From assembly GCA_022842225.1 (NCBI GenBank), contig JALHPX010000052.1, positions 1 to 11,555 on the forward strand: a DNA stretch of 11,555 nucleotides, given 5' to 3'. Positions within the stretch are counted from its first letter, which is position 1; each line of letters starts with the position of its first letter. Below, piece after piece: positions 1 to 6,109 of the stretch. A program made the position numbers and the translations under genes. This stretch comes from a bacterium. GTDB taxonomy: Bacteria; Bdellovibrionota; FAC87; UBA2466. The notes beneath the pieces were generated by a model. It was not told the origin of the DNA and ran no database searches. It saw only the letters and a program-made list of their open reading frames with translations.

Positions 1-19
1 TTTCCCTAGGAGATCTCAA

Positions 20-346
20 ATGAGCGATCATGTGATGCTGTTAGACGAAGCTAGTTTTGCCGCCAAAGTTGAAAAAGAAAACGAGCCTATTTTGGTCGAT
101 TTCTGGGCGGAATGGTGCCCTCCCTGCCGTGCGTTATCGCCGGTCATTGAAGAATTGGCGCAGGAGTACCAAGGCAAAATCCGCTTTGGAAAACTCAATG
201 TCGATGAAGCGCGCGATGTGGCGATGAAATTCGGCATCCGCAGCATTCCGACTTTGATTCTTTTCAAGGATGGAAAAAAGATCAACGAACTCAATGGCAA
301 TCAGCCAAAAGATCGTATTCGTACGATGCTAAGCACCGCGCTTTAA
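20..346 (+). CDS. trxA: Thioredoxin with CPPC active site
   Basis: This is a 108-residue single-domain thioredoxin, the usual family length, with no signal peptide, so it should be a cytoplasmic thiol-disulfide oxidoreductase. The active site is W32-C33-P34-P35-C36 instead of the standard WCGPC. The buried aspartate (D27 in LVDFWAEW) and the cis-proline (I76-P77-T78) are in place. The ATG is preceded by AGGAG at 8-12, seven bases upstream, which fixes the start. Upstream context is cut off by the window edge. Its TAA stop directly abuts the stop codon of the convergent lipoprotein gene. The Gly-to-Pro change in the CxxC pair should alter redox potential, so a specialised partner or role is possible. 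The family call is firm; the exact role is not. Confidence 0.95.
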   Translation: MSDHVMLLDEASFAAKVEKENEPILVDFWAEWCPPCRALSPVIEELAQEYQGKIRFGKLNVDEARDVAMKFGIRSIPTLILFKDGKKINELNGNQPKDRIRTMLSTAL

Positions 347-856
347 TCAGCGTTTTGCGTTTTGAGCGATTCGTTTCTTGATGAGCGCTTGTAGATGACC
401 GAAGAAGCGCTGGTAGGTTTTGGGATCAGTGACTTCTTCACCGCTCACAACTCCCAAACTATATTCGGGAAGCAACTGCAAAGACAGCCGCACGCCGACG
501 TTGTCGGCATCGACACTCTTTAGATTTAAGAGAGCTTCCATTCGCTCGCCTTGCCGAAGCGCTTGGTGGCTGTCTCTGCCAAAGCGGGTCGAGAACGAAA
601 GGGGGGTATTCGCTCGCACCGACGCAACGATAATCCCCTGTTCGAGATCGGCCTGCGTGGTTTGGTAGCCCGAGTCTTTCAACATCTCGATGGCTACTTG
701 GAAAATATCTTTGTACGAAAGCCCAGAGAAGAACCGGCTTTGCAGAATCTGGCGCTGCTGGGGAGTCAGCGTGGGCTCGGAACTACAGCCACTCACCAAA
801 ACAAAAATCCCGAATAGCAATGCGAGAAAGATAGATTTTGGATTGCGTGGGTTCAT
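347..856 (-). CDS. Putative outer-membrane lipoprotein, unknown function
   Basis: This is a 169-residue lipoprotein. The N-terminus has a basic start (MNPRNPK), a hydrophobic stretch and a lipobox V21-S22-G23-C24. Serine follows the lipidated cysteine, which by the usual sorting rule favours the outer membrane. The mature part is soluble mixed alpha/beta with the segment YKDIFQVAIEMLKDSGYQ and a basic C-terminus. I do not recognise the family. The start was chosen because its ATG overlaps the TGA stop of the upstream HNH gene in an ATGA arrangement; reading further upstream in frame only adds sequence antisense to nothing known and removes the signal peptide from the N-terminus. The overlap suggests translational coupling with the HNH gene. 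The export call is good; the function is unknown. Confidence 0.8.
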   Translation of the reverse strand: MNPRNPKSIFLALLFGIFVLVSGCSSEPTLTPQQRQILQSRFFSGLSYKDIFQVAIEMLKDSGYQTTQADLEQGIIVASVRANTPLSFSTRFGRDSHQALRQGERMEALLNLKSVDADNVGVRLSLQLLPEYSLGVVSGEEVTDPKTYQRFFGHLQALIKKRIAQNAKR

Positions 857-1374
857 TTCGAACCGATGCCGAGATACGGCTCCCAAATCGGTGGATGGCC
901 CTTGATTTGAAGAGGGCCAACATGGCCGGGCAGCCAGCGCGGCGCGCGTGGAAACTGCCACAACTGCATGCCTGCCTCGTCGGGGGTGGCATCGCCCTTT
1001 TTCTGATTACAGATGCGACAAGCTGCGACGATATTTTCCCAAGTCTTCTTCCCACCACGCACCACGGGCACCACGTGATCCAACGTCAGCTCGCGGTCGG
1101 CAAACATCTTGTAGCAATATTGGCAGCGGTGTTCGTCGCGCGCGTAAACATTGGCGCGAGAAAAACGAATGATGGGCGGACGCCGTTTGAGATTGACCCA
1201 TTGGCGCAAGCGCAGCACCGCTGGTACTTCAAAGTTTCGAGTGACCGTGTGGACGATGTTCTCGTACTTCTCCAGAACTTCGACTTTTTCTTGGTACACG
1301 AGAATAAACGCCCGTTGCCAGGTGATGATTCTCAGGGGCTCGAAACCAGCATTCAAAAGAAGACTAGGTTGCAT
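853..1374 (-). CDS. HNH endonuclease family protein
   Basis: This is a 173-residue HNH nuclease-like protein. The N-terminal segment (MQPSLLLNAGFEPLRIITW) is typical of a widespread group of small stand-alone HNH proteins and supports this start, although no good Shine-Dalgarno sequence is visible. The HNH core has zinc ligands C84-x2-C87 and C119-x2-C122, the catalytic D99-H100 pair, N114 and N123, so the ββα-metal site looks intact. It lies 29 bases after the exported-protein gene and overlaps the following lipoprotein gene by four bases. No methyltransferase, phage or toxin-immunity gene is adjacent, so a restriction or effector role is not indicated. Its physiological substrate is unknown for this group. 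Confidence 0.88.
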   Translation of the reverse strand: MQPSLLLNAGFEPLRIITWQRAFILVYQEKVEVLEKYENIVHTVTRNFEVPAVLRLRQWVNLKRRPPIIRFSRANVYARDEHRCQYCYKMFADRELTLDHVVPVVRGGKKTWENIVAACRICNQKKGDATPDEAGMQLWQFPRAPRWLPGHVGPLQIKGHPPIWEPYLGIGSK

Positions 1375-1403
1375 GTGTGGTTATAGTCCCATTGTAAAGA
1401 GCG

Positions 1404-1820
1404 CTATTCCGGCTTGGCAAACGAGATCTTTGTACGCACCGAGTCCCCCACCATAAACCGCGCGTACTGCATCATGGGGATCGTTTCGAAACTGTTTTGC
1501 TTTACCATCCGGACAATGCTACCCGACGGACTGGTCGCCATTACCCTTACCTCGCCCATCGTCACTTCCAGGAGAGGGCTCACGCCTCCCCACAAGTCAT
1601 TCGACGCGGACACTGCACGTACAACGTCTAAAACATCTCCCACCTGCACGCCCTGGCGCGTGCCCACACTCACGATGTAATCGCGATAGGTAGCTTCTTC
1701 TTTGTCTGAAAGTTTCAGTCGATAAATCGGCTGGAAGATAACGCCTTCAGCGGCAAAGGCAGGGCGAGTGACTCCCCAAGTCGATAAAAAGGCCATGATG
1801 ATGAAAAATGGAAGTCGCAC
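1404..1820 (-). CDS. Small exported protein, unknown function
   Basis: This is a 138-residue protein with an N-terminal signal peptide: basic start, hydrophobic core FFIIMAFLSTW and a likely cleavage after A-F-A. I chose the GTG at 1818-1820. The open frame continues upstream to 1898, but that extra part is translated hairpin sequence (1854-1901) and would bury the signal peptide. The Shine-Dalgarno is weak (AAGA). The mature part has two beta-rich segments with the pattern GxRQGVQVGDVLDV and later FMVGDSVRTK, and GEVRVMATSPSGSIVRM between them. This resembles the small beta-barrel of FlgT C-terminal-type domains, but the resemblance is by eye only. It lies between rsmI and the HNH gene on the same strand and is probably co-transcribed with the latter. 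Confidence 0.7.
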   Translation of the reverse strand: MRLPFFIIMAFLSTWGVTRPAFAAEGVIFQPIYRLKLSDKEEATYRDYIVSVGTRQGVQVGDVLDVVRAVSASNDLWGGVSPLLEVTMGEVRVMATSPSGSIVRMVKQNSFETIPMMQYARFMVGDSVRTKISFAKPE

Positions 1821-1853
1821 AATGTTCTTATCGACACAATTGCCCGCCCTCTT

Positions 1854-1901
1854 AAGGTGCCCATCTACTTTCCGGCCCGCCGAAAAGTAGATGGGCACCT
1901 T
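1854..1901. repeat. Long perfect inverted repeat (hairpin), possible terminator or REP-like element
   Basis: An 18-bp perfect stem is formed by 1854-1871 and 1884-1901 (arm AAGGTGCCCATCTACTTT). After one mismatch the inner bases add CGG/CCG around a CCCG loop. It starts one base beyond the rsmI stop codon and lies before the exported-protein gene. On the plus strand the stem is followed by a T-rich run (1900-1920), but no plus-strand gene ends here; on the minus strand there is no clear U-tract. A second function than simple termination, such as mRNA 3' protection or a dispersed intergenic repeat, is therefore possible. No second copy is seen in this window. Confidence 0.85.
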
Positions 1902-2726
1902 TTAGGTTTTTTTTAGTTTTTGCAGTGCGTTGTAGATTTCGCTGGATGGGATGTCGTAGCGCTCTGAGACGAGCTTTGCCCAGGCTTTGTCGGGGAGCAG
2001 GCGGTGCTCGATTTCTTTTTGCCAACCATCGTCTTCGGGCTTTTCGTAAGGGCCAGGGTCGATAAAGAGGGAGTATTCCCCAAGCTCCGTCCATTCGAGG
2101 GCTGCTGCTTCCGCCAAAGGCATACGCTTATACTCTTCGAAAAACTTGGTCATCTCCCTACCCCAGACGATTTCGCCCTTGGGAAACTCGTTAGCGAGCC
2201 AACGCACCGTTTCTTGGACGCGGCGGGGAGATTCGTAGAGACAAAAAGGCATTGAGACGCGACGCGCCTCATCAATCCAATGTTGCCGGTCGGAATTTTT
2301 CTCAGGCAAAAAGCCCAAGAAAACAAATCGGCCGTGGGAAAAACCGGCTACCGAAAAGAGGCAGGTCACTGCACTGGGCCCCGGAATTGGCACAACGCCA
2401 AAACCCTTCTTCCACGCGGCATCCACGAGACGGGCCCCTGGATCCGAAATGCCCGGCGTGCCGCGGTCACTCACGAATCCGACGTCCTTGCCCGATTCCA
2501 ACCACTCCAGCGCGCGCGATATGGCGCGTTCTTCGTTGTGATCTCCGTAAGATGCGATCACTTTGTCTTCTGAACGGATGCCCAAGATATTGAGAAGCTT
2601 GCGGAACTCTCTCGTGTCTTCCGCGCAAAAACGAACCAGGGACCTTAAATACCCAAGCCCTCGCATCGTGATGTCCTCACGGTTTCCGAGCGGCGTGGCA
2701 ATAATGTAAAGCTTAGGCTGGTCCAT
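1902..2726 (-). CDS. rsmI: 16S rRNA (cytidine1402-2'-O)-methyltransferase RsmI
   Basis: This is a 274-residue member of the tetrapyrrole-methylase fold family, matching RsmI in length. In the ribosomal decoding centre RsmI 2'-O-methylates C1402 of 16S rRNA using S-adenosylmethionine. Family motifs are clear: TPLGN at 11-15, AEDTR at 35-39, SDRGTPGISDPG at 86-97, PIPGPSA at 113-119 and YESPRRV at 164-170. The usual SDAGTP reads SDRGTP here. The C-terminal quarter is Lys/Glu-rich, ending in a lysine tail. The ATG is the first possible start after an in-frame stop 12 bases upstream, with no Shine-Dalgarno sequence, which together with a -10-like element six bases before it suggests a leaderless mRNA. 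It diverges from the STAS gene and is followed by the large hairpin. Confidence 0.95.
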   Translation of the reverse strand: MDQPKLYIIATPLGNREDITMRGLGYLRSLVRFCAEDTREFRKLLNILGIRSEDKVIASYGDHNEERAISRALEWLESGKDVGFVSDRGTPGISDPGARLVDAAWKKGFGVVPIPGPSAVTCLFSVAGFSHGRFVFLGFLPEKNSDRQHWIDEARRVSMPFCLYESPRRVQETVRWLANEFPKGEIVWGREMTKFFEEYKRMPLAEAAALEWTELGEYSLFIDPGPYEKPEDDGWQKEIEHRLLPDKAWAKLVSERYDIPSSEIYNALQKLKKT

Positions 2727-2748
2727 TTTTACGTTATACTAGATCCAT
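2727..2748. promoter_or_regulatory. Candidate bidirectional promoter with overlapping -10 elements, leaderless both ways
   Basis: Only 22 bp separate the two divergent ATG codons. TATACT (2735-2740, plus strand) and TATAAC (2738-2733, minus strand) each match the -10 consensus at five of six positions and share a TATA core. Standard spacing would put the start points at about 2747 for the STAS gene and about 2726, the A of the ATG, for rsmI. Neither gene has a Shine-Dalgarno sequence, and in-frame stops at 2740-2742 (plus) and 2739-2741 (minus) exclude upstream starts. No good -35 hexamers were found. Confidence 0.5.
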
Positions 2749-3186
2749 ATGATTCTGAGAGCCCGTAAGGACGGTAATATTACCGTTTTCGAACTAGAAG
2801 GCCATTTGGATTTTGAAACCACCCAACAGTTTCACGACAAGTGTGACGCCATGATGAGCGACACACCGGAGACTGAGGTGGTCTTCAATATGGAGAAACT
2901 GAAGTTCGTTGGCTCCAGCGGCATCAATCAATTCATCACTATCCTCAAGCGATTCAACACTCGCAAGCCGAAGCCCCGGCTCTGCAAGCTGTCGACCGAA
3001 TTTCATCGCATGTTCCGTGCGTATGAAACCACTCGCAATCCGTTCGAGATCTTTGAAACGGAAGGCGAAGCGATTACTAGCTTCACTCACCCCGTTGAAA
3101 AGAAGCCTCGGCGCGCGGCTAAAAAGGCAGCGGTTGAGACTGACTCCGGCTCGGAGCCAGGCACCGAGCCCGAAGCCGACGCTTAA
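2749..3186 (+). CDS. STAS-domain protein (anti-sigma factor antagonist-like)
   Basis: This 145-residue protein has a single STAS domain at about 1-110 (ITVFELEGHLDFETTQQF, then VVFNMEKLKFVGSSGINQF) and a charged, probably disordered tail (KKPRRAAKKAA followed by an acidic Glu/Pro-rich end). In SpoIIAA-type antagonists a serine in the conserved D-S-S-G loop is phosphorylated by an anti-sigma kinase; here the loop reads V54-G55-S56-S57-G58, so the phosphorylatable serine is kept but the preceding aspartate is replaced by glycine. No anti-sigma kinase, phosphatase or sigma factor is next to it, so its partner cannot be named. An in-frame stop eight bases upstream fixes the ATG. It converges with yraN, with a gap of 24 bases lacking a recognisable terminator. 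Confidence 0.85.
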   Translation: MILRARKDGNITVFELEGHLDFETTQQFHDKCDAMMSDTPETEVVFNMEKLKFVGSSGINQFITILKRFNTRKPKPRLCKLSTEFHRMFRAYETTRNPFEIFETEGEAITSFTHPVEKKPRRAAKKAAVETDSGSEPGTEPEADA

Positions 3187-3210
3187 ACTTGCCCCATTCC
3201 TCTTGATTCA

Positions 3211-3615
3211 CTATTGCAGCCGATACGTTCGGAAGACGTGCGCCGCCAAATCGGTGCTGAGAGCTTCCGACGGCAACGGCCCCCGCACCGGAATTATTTC
3301 CAGTAGCTCTAGACGTATCTTGGGCGCGCGGTATCTCCTGCCCAATATTTGAGCCAAAGCCCCCAGCCTCTTTAGTTTGTTGGGGTGCATTGTTTTGGAC
3401 GCACGAAAAGTCGCGGTAGTCCGCCCTCTGACTTCCACGATGATGAGAGACTGCTCGGCGTTGGCGACGATGTCGGCTTCTAACCTGCCATGACGATAAT
3501 TGCGGTGGAGGATCCGATAGCCTTTTGACTTGCAGTACTCGGCGGCAAGATCTTCAAACTGGCGTCCACGCGATACTTTTTCGATGGCGCGCTTAGGTAG
3601 TAAAGCCGATTCCAT
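3211..3615 (-). CDS. yraN: YraN/UPF0102 family nuclease-like protein
   Basis: This is a 134-residue UPF0102 protein, slightly longer than the usual 110-130. The conserved start block is S15-R16-G17-R18-x2-E21-D22-L23-A24, followed by the restriction-endonuclease-like core R38-N39-Y40-R41, E46-A-D48 and V60-E61-V62-R63. The usual last position of the EVK signature is arginine here. The biochemical role of YraN is not settled. The ATG lies at 3613-3615 with GGGG directly before it, a poor ribosome-binding site. The first codons (3548-3587) match DNA at the 3' end of rnhB, indicating that the two genes once overlapped. It now stands alone downstream of the oxidase operon terminator and converges with the STAS gene. 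Confidence 0.92.
   Translation of the reverse strand: MESALLPKRAIEKVSRGRQFEDLAAEYCKSKGYRILHRNYRHGRLEADIVANAEQSLIIVEVRGRTTATFRASKTMHPNKLKRLGALAQILGRRYRAPKIRLELLEIIPVRGPLPSEALSTDLAAHVFRTYRLQ
3548..3587 (-). repeat. Copy B of rnhB/yraN junction repeat (within yraN 5' end)
   Basis: About 33 of 40 bases match 7176-7215 in the same orientation, starting with CCATCGAAAAAGT on the minus strand. In the yraN frame it encodes AIEKVSRGRQFEDL. In a second frame it reads HRKSIAWTPV followed by a stop, nearly the same as the RnhB C-terminus HRKSFSWTPV at the other copy. Similarity stops abruptly on both sides. Confidence 0.75.
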
Positions 3616-3681
3616 CCCCAGGGCTTTTGCAACACCATGGCCAGAATTTTCGAGGGCACTCCGGTTGTCGAAGCTAAAAGA

Positions 3682-3698
3682 CGGTCTTTGTCAGACCG
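3682..3698 (-). terminator. Intrinsic terminator of the oxidase operon
   Basis: A six-base stem CGGTCT/AGACCG with a five-base loop lies 8 bases after the stop codon of the Sco-like gene. On the minus strand it is preceded by AAAAT and followed by TCTTTT, as in a rho-independent terminator. The plus strand has GATTTT after the stem, so it could work both ways, but no plus-strand gene needs it. Confidence 0.7.
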
Positions 3699-3706
3699 AT
3701 TTTCCG

Positions 3707-4411
3707 TCACGCCGTTTGGCGCCTGGCATGAACACGGGAGCGGACTTGCATGATGAACCATGCAGATGCCAGCAGGCCCGCTAGCGAAACAAAGAACAAA
3801 ATTATCCTAAATCGCTCTTTCCACTGGCCCCGCCCCTGGGCAGCTTCCAGTGCTCGCAGCACCATGCCGGGGTCTTGGCTTACGCCCAAGAGATAAAACC
3901 GAATCTTCTGATCCTGGTCTGCTGCGACGACAAAATTGGAATGAGCAAAGCCGTCTTCCTCTAGAGTCATGTAGCGGAAATCCAGCGCCTCTAATAGCCG
4001 CCGCACTTCGTCTTTGTTGCCAACAGCGAGCTTCCACTCCGCCGCCAGTCCATGCTGTTTACGCAACGTCTGCATACGCACCACGTCGTCCTGGGGATCG
4101 AACGAGAACGTAAGCAGATTGTAGTCCACTCCTAGCTTCGCACCTTCGGGGAGTGCTTTCTTGAGGTTTTGAATAATGGGACTGCAAGTATGTTTGCAGG
4201 ATGCAAAAACTGGATTGAGAAACAATGGCTTTCCGCGCAGCTCGCTCAAAAGAAACGCCTTACCGCTATCGTCGGTAAAATGCACATCGGGCAAGGGTTT
4301 TCCCAAAGTTTTTTCTTGATTGGGCGGGAATGGAGTGTTGCCCCACACGCTAGCGGTTTGCACCGCCAAAGCCAGGCACGCAATCCATCCCATCCAACCG
4401 AAGTTCCTCAC
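3707..4411 (-). CDS. SCO1/SenC-family copper chaperone
   Basis: This 234-residue protein has a signal peptide or N-terminal anchor (1-24), a thioredoxin-like domain and a C-terminal membrane helix (about 202-222) followed by a basic tail. The copper ligands of Sco proteins are present: C72-x3-C76 (SCKHTCSP) and H157 (DGFAHSNF). The proline that normally follows the second cysteine is replaced by serine. Sco proteins help insert copper into the CuA site of oxidase subunit II, which fits its position as the last gene of the oxidase operon. The start is GTG, overlapping the subunit I stop as GTGA, with GGAG eight bases upstream. The C-terminal anchor puts the copper domain on the periplasmic side. 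The intrinsic terminator follows directly. Confidence 0.9.
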   Translation of the reverse strand: MRNFGWMGWIACLALAVQTASVWGNTPFPPNQEKTLGKPLPDVHFTDDSGKAFLLSELRGKPLFLNPVFASCKHTCSPIIQNLKKALPEGAKLGVDYNLLTFSFDPQDDVVRMQTLRKQHGLAAEWKLAVGNKDEVRRLLEALDFRYMTLEEDGFAHSNFVVAADQDQKIRFYLLGVSQDPGMVLRALEAAQGRGQWKERFRIILFFVSLAGLLASAWFIMQVRSRVHARRQTA

Positions 4412-6102
4412 GGCTTTTGCTCCACGGGGGCGGGGACCGGGCTCTCGGGAGAGAACCGCTTGGAATTCTCAAAGGTGCCGTCGGAAAAAGTCATCAACGG
4501 GGGCGCGTAGGCAATCACTAGAAACACCACCGACGTGACGAGCCAAGGTGTGAAATTCGTAAAGGCACCGGCTGGTTCATCGTGCAGCGGTTCCGCGATA
4601 GGAAAGTCCAAGGTTTTTGGCTCGGTGGACCGCTTCATCAGGGTCGCGATTACAACCATGAAATATATCGCAAATGAGAGAAACATCATCACTCCCGCTA
4701 CCGCCGATATATTCGCCGTCCACACCCAATCCGCTTGGTAGAGCGGAGATTCGGGATTGGTATAAGTTAGCCCCATATTTGTACGACGGGGTTGGCCGGA
4801 CAGCCCGCCCGTCGACATGGCCCAGCAAAATAGAGAGGTACCAATCAGCCAGAGATACGGCACGACAACATTTAATCTGGGAAACGCGAGCTTTTTCCCA
4901 GTGAGCGACGTGACCAAGAAAAGTGTCATCCCAGTAAACGCCAAGTACGTTGGTCCGCCCAACGTCGTGTGGAAATGTCCAGGTACCCACGACGTATTGT
5001 GTACAACACCATTCATACTCAGTGAGGAATTAATAATCCCCGTGACTCCGCCGACTAAGAACAACAACAGCCCGCAGAAAAAATATCCAAAGAGATAGTT
5101 TTTGGAATTGAAGTACGGGAGTTTAAACCACCAGGCAAAAAGCCCTTTGCCGCCTTTTAAGTGCGACGCATATTCCAAGGAGGCCGCGATGGTGAACGCG
5201 GTGATAAAGCTAGGAACGGCCACTCCTAAAGTGAAGATGCCGTGGATCCATTTCCAAACAGCAGATATCGACGGGTCGCTATACTGATGGTGCAATCCAA
5301 GAGGTGCCGAGAGAAAAATAAAAACCATGAAGACAAATCGGCCAGCTTTATCGGAATAGAGCTTACCGCCAGCGAGTTTAGGCAGCATGACGTAGTACAT
5401 CGTGTAAGCCGGCAGCAGCCAGAAGTAGACGAGCGGATGGCCGAAGAACCAGAATAGGATACGAGAAAGCGTTACATTGATTCCATCCACCCAGCCAAAA
5501 GACCAGGGCAGAATGAGAAACAAGATCTCTACAGCCAGAGGCACCGTCGCCGTAAACCAGACGATAAAGGTGGAGAAAACGCCCACAATCGCAAGCGGAG
5601 TTTTTTCTCCCGGATGCTCTCTGCGCCACTGTAGATACACTGGCACCCAACTAAAAAAGGCTACCCAAGAGCCAATCACGAGCAGAGTCGCTCCGATATA
5701 GAAAGCAGGATGCGCCTGCAACGGTGGATAGAAAGTGTAGAGCACCGATGCTTTTCCAGCCAGCATGGCAATCGCCGCTACAACCGTTCCTACCATCATC
5801 AAAATAAACGAGATCCAAGAAGCACTCTTAGAAGGTTCTCCCAGCGAATACAGAACTAGCGCGCGACCAAATGCCACCGCAAAGAGCGTTGTGAATACAA
5901 CTGCATTTACCACGCCGTGAAGAGTGAGGCCTTGGTAGTAATCCAGCCCCAAGAAAGAAGAACTCTTGATAATGCCCGCGCGGTAAAGCGTTTGGATCAT
6001 CCCGTGGTACACGCCCAGAACCAGGAGTAAGACAGGTAGTAATATTTCTACCAAAATAATCAGACGAAGATGACTCGGTACTTCAACACGTTTGTTCTGC
6101 AT
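4408..6102 (-). CDS. cbaA: ba3-type (B-family) cytochrome c oxidase subunit I
   Basis: This 564-residue polytopic membrane protein is the catalytic subunit of a haem-copper oxidase, reducing oxygen to water with proton pumping. Its length matches the ~560-residue Thermus ba3 subunit I, and the ligand set is complete: low-spin haem H62 (GLTLHGVVNA) and H378, CuB ligands H222, H271 and H272, the H222-Y226 pair (GHPLVYFWLLPAY) that forms the His-Tyr crosslink, and haem a3 ligand H376 (VPGHFHTTLGG). These contexts are those of the B family, not the A family. No subunit III gene is present, as expected for B-type enzymes. The ATG has AGGAG four bases upstream, overlapping the subunit II stop codon; the 3' end overlaps the Sco gene. 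Confidence 0.96.
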   Translation of the reverse strand: MQNKRVEVPSHLRLIILVEILLPVLLLVLGVYHGMIQTLYRAGIIKSSSFLGLDYYQGLTLHGVVNAVVFTTLFAVAFGRALVLYSLGEPSKSASWISFILMMVGTVVAAIAMLAGKASVLYTFYPPLQAHPAFYIGATLLVIGSWVAFFSWVPVYLQWRREHPGEKTPLAIVGVFSTFIVWFTATVPLAVEILFLILPWSFGWVDGINVTLSRILFWFFGHPLVYFWLLPAYTMYYVMLPKLAGGKLYSDKAGRFVFMVFIFLSAPLGLHHQYSDPSISAVWKWIHGIFTLGVAVPSFITAFTIAASLEYASHLKGGKGLFAWWFKLPYFNSKNYLFGYFFCGLLLFLVGGVTGIINSSLSMNGVVHNTSWVPGHFHTTLGGPTYLAFTGMTLFLVTSLTGKKLAFPRLNVVVPYLWLIGTSLFCWAMSTGGLSGQPRRTNMGLTYTNPESPLYQADWVWTANISAVAGVMMFLSFAIYFMVVIATLMKRSTEPKTLDFPIAEPLHDEPAGAFTNFTPWLVTSVVFLVIAYAPPLMTFSDGTFENSKRFSPESPVPAPVEQKP

Positions 6103-6109
6103 AACGCTC

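Noticed and set aside
339..352. Small hairpin CGCT-TTAATC-AGCG followed by TTTT after thioredoxin
   Set aside because: Four base pairs are too weak for a terminator call and the pairing includes both stop codons.
838..1386. Long plus-strand open frame antisense to the HNH gene
   Set aside because: The minus-strand frame has a full set of HNH zinc and catalytic residues and an ATGA link to its neighbour. The plus-strand translation shows no domain, no Shine-Dalgarno support and low-complexity character.
1821..1898. N-terminal extension of the exported-protein frame
   Set aside because: It is the translated downstream arm of the hairpin; a start at the GTG 1820 places a proper signal peptide at the N-terminus.
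4577..4990. Open frames within the subunit I gene on either strand
   Set aside because: These are shadow frames of a strongly conserved membrane protein gene.
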